The notes under the pieces were generated by a model. The model did not search any database, had not been told where the DNA came from, and worked only from the letters and a program-made list of their open reading frames with translations. Of a stretch of 6,382 bases of DNA, positions 1 to 6,189 are shown piece after piece. The translations under genes and the position numbers were made by a program. Source of the DNA: Kiritimatiellia bacterium (GTDB lineage: Bacteria > Verrucomicrobiota > Kiritimatiellia > RFP12 > UBA1067); contig JAGCJE010000251.1 of the NCBI GenBank assembly GCA_017648225.1, positions 1 to 6,382 of the forward strand, given 5' to 3'. Within the stretch, counting starts at the first letter, position 1. The number at the start of each line of letters is the position of its first letter.

Positions 1-2
1 AT

Positions 3-1424
3 TCCGCGGTTTGGGGCTTGCCGCTGATATGTTCAATCCTTGTGACCGGTCTTCTTCTGACCTGCATTTTAAGGTTTTCGCATATCTTCAGACTGAAACA
101 CGCCTTCGTCTGCATGTTTAAAAGCGAAGACGGCGCGGGAGGCGAGGTAAGTCAGTTCGCTTCGCTTTGCACGGCGCTTTCAGCGACAATCGGAACGGGT
201 AATATCGTCGGTGTCGCGACCGCTATCGGAATGGGCGGCCCCGGTGCGCTTTTTTGGATGGAGGTTGCAGCGTTTCTCGGTATGGCCACGAAATACGCCG
301 AGGGCCTGCTTGCGGTGAAATATCGGGAAATCAGGTCCGACGGCAGAGTGCTCGGAGGACCGTTCTATTACATCGAAAGGGGTCTTGCAGGCAGATTCGG
401 AATCCGTTCGTGGAAATGGCTCGCTGTAATTTTCGCGTTTTTTGGCGTATGCGCCGGAATTATGGGAATAGGAACGATTACCCAGATTCACGGAATAACT
501 TCAGCCGTACAGCGCTTTTTCGATCCGGGATTCAATTCCGCCGACGCATCAAGCGGTGTTCAGATTTTTGGAACGACCTATTCTGTCGCGGTGATTTGCG
601 CGGGCGCGCTCGTAACGTTCCTGGTGGCTCTTGTCGTTATCGGCGGGCTTAAACGAATTGCATCCGTATCGACGGTGGTAGTTCCGTTTATGGCCGTTTC
701 TTATCTTCTTATAATAACGGCTCTTCTTTTGGGTAATGCGGGTGAAATTCCTTCCGCCTTAGAAACGATCGTCAAAGCCGCGTTCAATCCCAAGGCTGTT
801 ACCGGCGGTGCGGTCGGTTCGCTCTTAATCGCGATGCAAATGGGTGTTGCGCGCGGAATTTTTTCTAATGAGGCGGGGCTTGGTTCAGCTCCGATAGCCG
901 CGGCCGCCGCGAAGACCAACGAACCTGCCCGCCAGGGCCTCGTGTGCATGACTGGAACGTTTATCGATACTATCGTAATTTGCACGATGACGGGTCTCGC
1001 GATCGTGGTTACCGGCGCGTGGGATCCCGGTCTTAAACTTGAGGGCGTCGATATTACGATTGAAGCGTTCAGTCGCGGATTTGCGTTTCTCGGACCGTGT
1101 TCAGGGATTGTTTCGAGTTTGTTCCTGATGACGGCTCTTTCGTTCTTCGCTTTCACCACGATTCTGGGATGGAATTACTATTCCGAAAAATGTCTGGAAT
1201 ATCTGGTCGGCTCCCGTCGTCGCGCGATAATCCTTTTATATCGCGTTCTTTATGTCGCCGTCGTTTTTGTAGGGCCTTATCTGACCGTTTCCGTCGTCTG
1301 GGGGCTTGCCGATGTCTTTAACGGATTGATGGCGTTTCCCAATCTTATCGCGCTTCTGCTTCTCTCGCCGGTCGTTTGGCGAGTGACGAAGGATTACGTA
1401 TCGAGAAAAGAGAAAAAGCACTAG
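3..1424 (+). CDS. Sodium:alanine symporter family (AGCS) amino-acid carrier, 5' partial
   Basis: This is an inner-membrane secondary transporter that, by family, imports alanine, glycine or a related small amino acid with Na+. The visible part is about 473 residues and strongly hydrophobic, with roughly ten or eleven membrane segments. Two family signatures are clear. The first, near bases 175-300, reads ATIGTGNIVGVATAIGMGGP and then FWM...GMATKYAEG. The second, at 843-893, reads GVARGIFSNEAGLGSAP and is followed by QGLV and a FIDTIVICTMTGLAI helix. The frame is open to the left edge and the residues before the first possible TTG (base 18) read AVWGLP, which resembles the N-terminal WGxP of the family. 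The true start therefore probably lies outside the window. The end looks complete, with a lysine-rich cytoplasmic tail. The family assignment is firm; the substrate is inferred from the family only. Confidence 0.93.
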   Translation, partial: SAVWGLPLICSILVTGLLLTCILRFSHIFRLKHAFVCMFKSEDGAGGEVSQFASLCTALSATIGTGNIVGVATAIGMGGPGALFWMEVAAFLGMATKYAEGLLAVKYREIRSDGRVLGGPFYYIERGLAGRFGIRSWKWLAVIFAFFGVCAGIMGIGTITQIHGITSAVQRFFDPGFNSADASSGVQIFGTTYSVAVICAGALVTFLVALVVIGGLKRIASVSTVVVPFMAVSYLLIITALLLGNAGEIPSALETIVKAAFNPKAVTGGAVGSLLIAMQMGVARGIFSNEAGLGSAPIAAAAAKTNEPARQGLVCMTGTFIDTIVICTMTGLAIVVTGAWDPGLKLEGVDITIEAFSRGFAFLGPCSGIVSSLFLMTALSFFAFTTILGWNYYSEKCLEYLVGSRRRAIILLYRVLYVAVVFVGPYLTVSVVWGLADVFNGLMAFPNLIALLLLSPVVWRVTKDYVSRKEKKH

Positions 1425-1429
1425 ATTTT

Positions 1430-1438
1430 TGCTATAAT
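1430..1438 (+). promoter_or_regulatory. Extended -10 promoter for uxuA
   Basis: The sequence TGCTATAAT is a perfect TGn extension plus a perfect TATAAT hexamer, starting 6 bases after the symporter stop codon. No good -35 box sits 16-18 bases upstream, where the sequence is A/G-rich coding end. Extended -10 promoters are known to work without one. Transcription would start near 1445, giving a leader of about 30 bases that contains the uxuA ribosome binding site. The promoter is inferred from sequence only. Confidence 0.6.
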
Positions 1439-1464
1439 TTAAAAGACCTTTTCAGAAAAATTTT

Positions 1465-1471
1465 AAGGGAG
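1465..1471 (+). promoter_or_regulatory. Ribosome binding site of uxuA
   Basis: AAGGGAG lies 5 bases before the ATG at 1477 in an otherwise A/T-rich leader. It fixes the start of uxuA and matches the alignment of the protein N-terminus with the family. Confidence 0.7.
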
Positions 1472-1476
1472 AAAAT

Positions 1477-2646
1477 ATGAAACAAGGCTGGAGATGGTAC
1501 GGTGACGGCGACTCGATAACTCTTAAGGAAATTCGACAGGCGGGCGTAACGGACGTGGTCGCTGCGCTTTACGAGCGCAAGCCGGGCGAGGTGTGGCCCG
1601 TAAAGGAGATCAAGGCCCGTGCCGACAAGGTTAAAAAGGCGGGGATGGTATGGTCTGTCGTCGAGTCGGTGCCGATCCACGAAGATATCAAGAAGCATAC
1701 GGGCGATTATCTCAAGTACGTTGCCAATTATAAACAGACTCTTCGCAATCTCGCCAAGTGTGGCATTAAGACCGTGTGCTATAACTTTATGCCGGTTCTC
1801 GACTGGACGCGCTCCAATCTTGAGTACGCGCTTCCCGACGGTTCGACATGTCTTGAATACAACGAGTACGAACTTGCCGCGTTCGATATGTTTTATCTCA
1901 AGCGCCCCGGCGCGGAGAAAGAGTACGACGCCAAAACGCGCTCGAAAGCGAAGAAGGTATGGGCGAAGCTCGACGCTAAGGGCCGCAAGCGCGTCGCGGA
2001 TTCCGTCCTGTGCGGCCTGCCCGGCACAGTGGACGATCTGACGCCAGAGGAATTTCTCGCCCAGCTTAAGACTTACGACGGCATCGACGATAAGAAGCTT
2101 CGCGAGAACATGTATTGGTTCCTGAACGAAATTTCTCCAGTACTTGAGGAGACGGGCGTCAATATGTGCATCCATCCCGACGATCCGCCTCATCCGATTT
2201 TCGGCCTGCCGCGCATTCTCTCAAACGCGAAGGATATCGCCGAGATGTATAAAAAATGCCCGTCGAAGCACGTGGGTCTTACGCTCTGCACGGGCTCTCT
2301 CGGCGGAGATAAGGCGAACGACGCCGTCGAGATTATGAAAAAGTTCGGCAGGCGCGTTTACTTCTGCCACTTCCGCAATCTCGAATATACAGACGACAAG
2401 GTTTTCCACGAGTCGCAGTGCCACCTTGTAGGTCAGACGGATATCCCCGCGCTTTTCGAAGCGTTTCTTAAAGAAGAGAAGCGTCGCGGCGAAAAGATTG
2501 TCGTGCGTCCCGATCACGGGCGCTTTCTCGAGATCGACAAGTCGCGCAAGTGCTATTGCGGCTACAGCTACGGCGGCCGTCTTATCGGGCTTGCGGAATT
2601 GCGCGGGCTTGAGATCGGTCTTAAGTACGCGAAGAAGGGGCTTTAA
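1477..2646 (+). CDS. uxuA: Mannonate dehydratase
   Basis: This cytoplasmic enzyme removes water from D-mannonate to give 2-keto-3-deoxy-D-gluconate (EC 4.2.1.8), a step in glucuronate/hexuronate breakdown. The protein has 389 residues, close to the usual length of just under 400, so it appears complete. The N-terminus MKQGWRWYGDGDSITLKEIR is typical. Other family marks are VVESVPIHEDIK (about 61-72), YNFMPVLDWTR (102-112), NMCIHPDDPP (229-238), LCTGSLGGD (270-278), FCHFRN (296-301) and RPDHGR (344-349). H233, C271, H298 and D346 match the His-Cys-His-Asp set that binds Mn2+ in characterised homologues. The gene uses AAG far more often than AAA for lysine, unlike atpI, which suggests high expression. 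It has its own promoter and is followed closely by rsmE. No other uronate genes are in the window. Confidence 0.97.
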   Translation: MKQGWRWYGDGDSITLKEIRQAGVTDVVAALYERKPGEVWPVKEIKARADKVKKAGMVWSVVESVPIHEDIKKHTGDYLKYVANYKQTLRNLAKCGIKTVCYNFMPVLDWTRSNLEYALPDGSTCLEYNEYELAAFDMFYLKRPGAEKEYDAKTRSKAKKVWAKLDAKGRKRVADSVLCGLPGTVDDLTPEEFLAQLKTYDGIDDKKLRENMYWFLNEISPVLEETGVNMCIHPDDPPHPIFGLPRILSNAKDIAEMYKKCPSKHVGLTLCTGSLGGDKANDAVEIMKKFGRRVYFCHFRNLEYTDDKVFHESQCHLVGQTDIPALFEAFLKEEKRRGEKIVVRPDHGRFLEIDKSRKCYCGYSYGGRLIGLAELRGLEIGLKYAKKGL

Positions 2647-2654
2647 GATTTCCG

Positions 2655-3389
2655 ATGCACAGGCTCCTCGCTGACACCGAAACTCTCAAGTGTGATTCGC
2701 CGATCCTCTCGCGTGAGGCGGCGAATCATCTGAAGGTTCTTCGCCCTAAGAACGGTGAGGAGGTAGAACTTTTTGATGGAAGGGGCTTAACGCGCGTTTA
2801 TCGCTACAACGCCTCCTTGCGTGAGCTTGAGTCGGCGGGAGATTTGACGCGGCACGCTAAGGCCTCTTCATCGTCGGTTACGCTTTTCGCCTGCGTTACA
2901 AAGGGTTCGCGCTGGGATTGGACTCTCGAAAAAGCGACTGAACTCGGTGTCGACAGAATAGTCCCTGTAATTTCGGCGAGAACGATCGTTCGCGTGGATG
3001 CGGCAGAGCGTTTGGTTAAGCGCGAACGATGGATGCGCATCGTCGAGGAGGCTGCTCGCCAGTCCGATGCCGTTTTTGTTCCTGAGATTGCCGATATAGC
3101 CGATTTTAAGGATTCCCTTGAATTGGTTAAGAAAACGAACTGTTTCATAGGCGCTCTTATGACTCCGCCGCCTAAGCATCTTTTAGAAGAGGTGATGTCG
3201 GCCAAGGCGAAAAGTCAGAATGCCGATTACGCCGTCTACATCGGTCCCGAAGGCGATTTTACGCCGGAAGAGCTTTCGGCGCTTCTTGAAATAGCGCGTC
3301 CCGTCTCGTTCGGTTCGCAGATTTTGCGTGCCGAAACCGCCGCGATCTTCGCTCTCAGCGTCATTCGCGCCGCCATATCGGATTCCTGA
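2655..3389 (+). CDS. rsmE: 16S rRNA (uracil-1498-N3)-methyltransferase
   Basis: RsmE uses S-adenosylmethionine to methylate N3 of U1498 in 16S rRNA in the assembled small subunit. The 244 residues match the family's length. The N-terminal part (about 1-70) is the PUA-like RNA-binding domain with NHLKVLR and GEEVELFDGRG. The C-terminal part is the SPOUT (trefoil-knot) methyltransferase domain, with KGSRWDWTLEKATELGVDRI (83-102), EEAARQSD (131-138), IGPEGDFTPEE (196-206) and FGSQILRAETAA (219-230), the last two forming the knot and SAM pocket. The sequence reads GPEGD where many members have GPEGG. The gene starts 8 bases after the uxuA stop. The only purine-rich stretch, AAGGGG at 2635-2640, is 14 bases from the ATG, so translation is probably coupled to uxuA. 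The link to uxuA looks positional rather than functional. Confidence 0.95.
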   Translation: MHRLLADTETLKCDSPILSREAANHLKVLRPKNGEEVELFDGRGLTRVYRYNASLRELESAGDLTRHAKASSSSVTLFACVTKGSRWDWTLEKATELGVDRIVPVISARTIVRVDAAERLVKRERWMRIVEEAARQSDAVFVPEIADIADFKDSLELVKKTNCFIGALMTPPPKHLLEEVMSAKAKSQNADYAVYIGPEGDFTPEELSALLEIARPVSFGSQILRAETAAIFALSVIRAAISDS

Positions 3390-3409
3390 TTTTCCAGCCG
3401 TTGATCCAC

Positions 3410-3438
3410 TTGAAAGTTCAGGTCAAAAAGGGTAAAAT
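3410..3438 (+). promoter_or_regulatory. Sigma70-type promoter for the atpD-atpI-atpK unit
   Basis: A -35 box TTGAAA (3410-3415, five of six consensus bases) is separated by exactly 17 bases from a -10 box TAAAAT (3433-3438, five of six). The region is the 60-base gap between rsmE and atpD. The predicted transcription start falls around 3444-3446, only about 5 bases before the atpD ATG. Confidence 0.65.
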
Positions 3439-3449
3439 ATAACCCAATT

Positions 3450-4067
3450 ATGGCACGCATCAAGTTGACAAAAACGGAACTAAAAGCGCAGACGGACGCT
3501 CTCAAGCGTTTTCAGCGTTTTCTTCCCATGTTGCAACTTAAGAAGCAGCAGCTTCAAGGCGAGATTGCCCTCATAACGGCCAAGGCGGAAGAGGTCAGCG
3601 CCAAGGAGCGCGAGATGCGCGCTTCTCTCGAGAAATGGGTGGGCCTTTTCGCGACGGACGAAAGTCTTCTCGCCGGTCTCGTTAAAGTCAAGTCCGTAAA
3701 TACGGCGGAGGCGAATATCGCTGGTGTCGCGATTCCAACATTTGATTCCGTCGAAACCGAAGTTAAGGAAGTCGATCTTTGGGATACTCCGGCGTGGGTT
3801 GACGACGCTGTTGACGCGACGACTCAAATATTGACTCTTCAGTGCGAGCGCGCCATTTTCGAGGAGCAGCGCCGTCTCGTGACGATTGAACTTCATCAGA
3901 CTTCCCAGCGCGTAAATCTTTTTGAGAAGGTTAAGATACCCGACTGCAAAGAGGCGATTCGCGTTATTAAAATCGCGCTCGGCGACGAGCAGACCGCCGC
4001 AGTTACGCGCGGCAAGATCGCCAAGTCGAGAACGCCCGCAGTCAATTCCGGGGAGGAAGCGCAATGA
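3450..4067 (+). CDS. atpD: V-type ATP synthase/ATPase subunit D (central rotor shaft)
   Basis: Subunit D is the long coiled-coil shaft that turns inside the A3B3 catalytic head and couples it to the membrane ring. The protein has 205 residues, near the family's usual length. The N-terminus MARIKLTKTELKAQ and the following helix (about 6-62, rich in K, E, Q and L) form the first arm of the hairpin. The second arm is about 125-195 and holds the diagnostic block TSQRVNLFEKVKIP (151-164), then EAIRVIKIALGDEQ and a K/R-rich end. The middle (about 63-120) is the more variable tip region. The start is chosen from the family N-terminus, because there is no Shine-Dalgarno site within reach. The gene overlaps atpI by 4 bases (ATGA), which indicates one operon with translational coupling. 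Genes for A and B do not precede it, unlike the E-A-B-D-I-K order known in chlamydiae. Confidence 0.92.
   Translation: MARIKLTKTELKAQTDALKRFQRFLPMLQLKKQQLQGEIALITAKAEEVSAKEREMRASLEKWVGLFATDESLLAGLVKVKSVNTAEANIAGVAIPTFDSVETEVKEVDLWDTPAWVDDAVDATTQILTLQCERAIFEEQRRLVTIELHQTSQRVNLFEKVKIPDCKEAIRVIKIALGDEQTAAVTRGKIAKSRTPAVNSGEEAQ
4051..4057 (+). promoter_or_regulatory. Ribosome binding site of atpI
   Basis: GGGAGGA inside the last codons of atpD lies 6 bases before the atpI ATG at 4064. It supports that start and the ATGA overlap arrangement. Confidence 0.7.
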
Positions 4068-5701
4068 TAGTTAAAATGCTTCATCTTGATCTTCTGTGCG
4101 TTGCGGCGGAGGTTGATTCGACGCTTGAGAGCCTTCGTTCGTTGGGGGCGGTACACCTCGATCTTTCTTCCGCCCAGGGGGCGGAAGTTTCGTCCGCCAA
4201 GGGTGAAGCCGCCGATGCCGAGAAAGCCGTACGCTTTATCTTGAAGGCGCGCGGAAATGGTGAGGCCGGTTCCGTCCGGCGTACGATTTCCGAGGTGCTC
4301 GATCTCCAGAAGTCGCTTGATGATAAAAAAGACTCTCTCGAAGACTTAAACCGTGAAATCGCCAAATACGAGCCGTTCGGCGATTTCGATCCTAAACTCG
4401 CCAAAAAGCTTCTCGATCGCGGCATTGATCTGGCAGCGGTTGCTGAGCTTCCTGAAATTCTGCCGCCTAAACGACTCAGCGAGATGAAGAGCGATGCGGC
4501 TGAACTTAAATCGTCGATAGAGGCCGATAATTCCAGTCTTGCCGCGACTGACGAGAAGGCGATCGTCGCCTCCTTCCCCGAACTTTCCGAGCGTATCGCG
4601 TTCGCGGCGGCCAGGGAACTGATGCTTGATAGCGGCGCTGTTTCCGTAATTTCAGGATGGATTCCCGCACGCCGGTTGGATGATCTTAAAAAAACAGCCT
4701 CTAAGGAAGGCTGGGGGCTTTTGACACGAGAGGCCGAATCCGGCGAGAACCCGCCTACGCTTATAGAGCCGCCTAAACTCTTTCGTCCGATGCGTGCGCT
4801 TTTTGAGGGACTCGGCATCGCGCCCGCATATACGGAAAGCGACGTCTCGGTGCCGTTCATGTGCTACTTTTCGCTCTTTTTCGCGATGCTCGTCGGCGAC
4901 GGCGCTTACGGATCAATATTCCTTGTCGGTACGCTCGCGCTACGCAAAAAACTTCCTCGGAGCTGGTTTGTTCTTTTGACCGTATTCTCGGCTTCGACGG
5001 TAATTTGGGGTGTTCTTTCGAATACGTGGTTCGGCGCCCAGATTCCCGCGCTCGCTTCGCTGCCGACGGTCCATTGGCTCGCCGACCCGAGTTACCACAA
5101 TATGATGCTTCTCTGTTTTACGATAGGAGTATCCCACCTGATGCTCGCGAGGCTTTGGAACGGCGTATGCCGTTTGCCCGACTCGACCGCGATCGCCGAG
5201 TTCGGCTGGGCCGGTATTCTGCTTTTCATGTATCTTGTGACCAATTCGATCGTAGGTATCTTCCCGGCGATTCCGCAGTGGGGCTTTTACATGTTCTATG
5301 CGTCTCTCGCAGGAGTGTTCCTTTTTTCGGTAAAACCGTCTGAACTTAAGACGCGCGGAGCCGAGCTCGGCATGCTGCCTTTGAATATCATGAGCGCTCT
5401 CGGCGATATCATTTCCTACGTCCGTCTTTTCGCGGTAGGTCTCGCGTCGGTAAAGGTTGCGGAGAACTTCAATTCGATGGCTACAGGGCTTGTCGCCGGA
5501 GCCGATGAAATGTGGGTTAAGGCGTTGATGGCAGTGGCGATGGTCGCGATTCTTGTCATTGGTCACGCTCTTAACCTAGCCATGGCGGGGCTTTCGATTC
5601 TTGTTCATGCGGTGCGTCTTAATACGCTGGAGTTTTCTAACCATAAGGGCGTTTCATGGTCCGGAACGGCCTATAATCCGTTTAAACGTAAAAAAGTTTA
5701 A
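4064..5701 (+). CDS. atpI: V-type ATP synthase/ATPase subunit I (membrane stator subunit)
   Basis: Subunit I (the a-subunit equivalent) forms the ion half-channels against the K ring and holds the peripheral stalks. Residues 1 to about 260 are the cytoplasmic arm. It begins MIVKMLHLDLLCVAAEVDST, has coiled-coil-like stretches near 75-105 and 135-165, and carries the usual GWIPARRLDDLKK (198-210). From about 263 the protein is a membrane domain of some seven or eight helices. Family motifs there are FRPMRALFEGLG (240-251), LVGDGAYG (276-283), SYVRLFAVGLAS (451-462) and GHALNLAMAGLSILVHAVRL (500-519). R454 matches the essential channel arginine that faces the ring carboxylate. The length of 545 is well below the roughly 600-660 of familiar homologues, mostly because the N-terminal arm is short. 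The membrane part appears complete. The start is supported by a good ribosome binding site. Confidence 0.95.
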   Translation: MIVKMLHLDLLCVAAEVDSTLESLRSLGAVHLDLSSAQGAEVSSAKGEAADAEKAVRFILKARGNGEAGSVRRTISEVLDLQKSLDDKKDSLEDLNREIAKYEPFGDFDPKLAKKLLDRGIDLAAVAELPEILPPKRLSEMKSDAAELKSSIEADNSSLAATDEKAIVASFPELSERIAFAAARELMLDSGAVSVISGWIPARRLDDLKKTASKEGWGLLTREAESGENPPTLIEPPKLFRPMRALFEGLGIAPAYTESDVSVPFMCYFSLFFAMLVGDGAYGSIFLVGTLALRKKLPRSWFVLLTVFSASTVIWGVLSNTWFGAQIPALASLPTVHWLADPSYHNMMLLCFTIGVSHLMLARLWNGVCRLPDSTAIAEFGWAGILLFMYLVTNSIVGIFPAIPQWGFYMFYASLAGVFLFSVKPSELKTRGAELGMLPLNIMSALGDIISYVRLFAVGLASVKVAENFNSMATGLVAGADEMWVKALMAVAMVAILVIGHALNLAMAGLSILVHAVRLNTLEFSNHKGVSWSGTAYNPFKRKKV

Positions 5702-5717
5702 TTAACTATTCAAAAAG

Positions 5718-5725
5718 AAGGAGAT
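5718..5725 (+). promoter_or_regulatory. Very strong ribosome binding site of atpK
   Basis: AAGGAGAT lies 5 bases before the ATG at 5731, within AGAAGGAGATAACA in a 29-base A-rich spacer. It is the best Shine-Dalgarno match in the window. Subunit K is needed in about ten copies per complex, so a strong site fits its stoichiometry. Confidence 0.75.
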
Positions 5726-5730
5726 AACAA

Positions 5731-6189
5731 ATGAGTGATGCAGCAATGATTGTCGCGGGCGCCATCGCCTGCTTGGGTCTCGCCGGTGCCGGCAGCGCTT
5801 TCGGTACGGGTTTTGCCGCGGCCGCCGCCGTGGGCGCGTGGAAGAAGTGCTATGCGGCCAACAAGCCCGCTCCGTTCCTTCTTCTCTCTTTCGTAGGCGC
5901 TCCCATTACCCAGACGCTCTACGGAATGATCCTTATGTTCATTATGCTCGGCAAGGTCGGTAATGTTGCCCCCGGTTCCGGCGTTCCCGTTCTCGTCGCC
6001 GGTATTTTCGCAGGTCTCGCCATCGGTCTTTCGGCGCTTTTCCAGGGTCGCGCCGGTGCCGCCGCCTGTGATGCTCAGGCCGAAACGAATCAGGGCTTCA
6101 CCAACTATCTCGCCGCGCTCGGCATCGTGGAGACGGTCGCCATTTTCGCGATGGTTTTCGCGCTTATCGCTCTTGGAGCGATCAAGTAA
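5731..6189 (+). CDS. atpK: V-type ATP synthase/ATPase subunit K (proteolipid rotor ring, predicted Na+ type)
   Basis: Subunit K forms the membrane rotor ring that carries ions past subunit I. The 152 residues contain four membrane helices (about 5-33, 49-73, 85-106 and 123-149), i.e. two fused helical hairpins, as in the roughly 16-kDa NtpK type. The two halves are visibly related: IVAG...FGTGFAAAAA (7-33) resembles LVAG...FQGRAGAAA (88-112). The ion-binding glutamate is E134 in GIVETVAIFA, and helix 2 has no carboxylate, as expected for this type. The ligand set is APITQ (57-61, with T60 and Q61), Q105 in FQGR, and E134. These match L61, T64, Q65, Q110 and E139 of the Enterococcus hirae Na+ ring. 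Na+ coupling is inferred from these residues. The gene follows atpI after 29 bases with a very strong ribosome binding site. Confidence 0.96.
   Translation: MSDAAMIVAGAIACLGLAGAGSAFGTGFAAAAAVGAWKKCYAANKPAPFLLLSFVGAPITQTLYGMILMFIMLGKVGNVAPGSGVPVLVAGIFAGLAIGLSALFQGRAGAAACDAQAETNQGFTNYLAALGIVETVAIFAMVFALIALGAIK

Noticed and set aside
1425..1476. Possible terminator after the symporter gene
   Set aside because: The A/T-rich stretch has only a 5-base AAAAG/CTTTT pairing with a 2-base loop, too tight to fold, and no GC-rich stem before a T run.
1432..2193. A 253-codon open frame on the minus strand opposite uxuA
   Set aside because: It is the antisense shadow of a strongly supported enzyme gene, and its sequence shows no recognisable family.
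2980..2991. Perfect 12-base palindrome GAACGATCGTTC inside rsmE
   Set aside because: It falls in coding sequence for a normal part of the protein (ARTIVRV), with no second well-placed copy or link to a promoter. Chance is the simplest explanation.
3390..3449. Possible rho-independent terminator after rsmE
   Set aside because: The small dyads here have loops or stems unsuited to termination and are followed by A runs rather than T runs on the + strand.
3450..3452. Reading subunit D as an F-type ATPase beta chain because of the name atpD
   Set aside because: The protein is a 205-residue coiled coil with no P-loop, and its C-terminal TSQRVN block is diagnostic of V-type subunit D.
4081..4860. 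A 259-codon open frame on the minus strand inside atpI
   Set aside because: It lies wholly opposite a clear V-ATPase gene, is very rich in Ser/Arg/Ala as expected from antisense of GC-biased codons, and shows no motif or ribosome binding site.
5672..5677. Perfect TATAAT near the end of atpI as a possible atpK promoter
   Set aside because: It is the Tyr-Asn coding pair in the conserved AYNPF tail of subunit I, has no TG extension and no -35 box at the right distance. The atpI-atpK gap looks like an intra-operon spacer.
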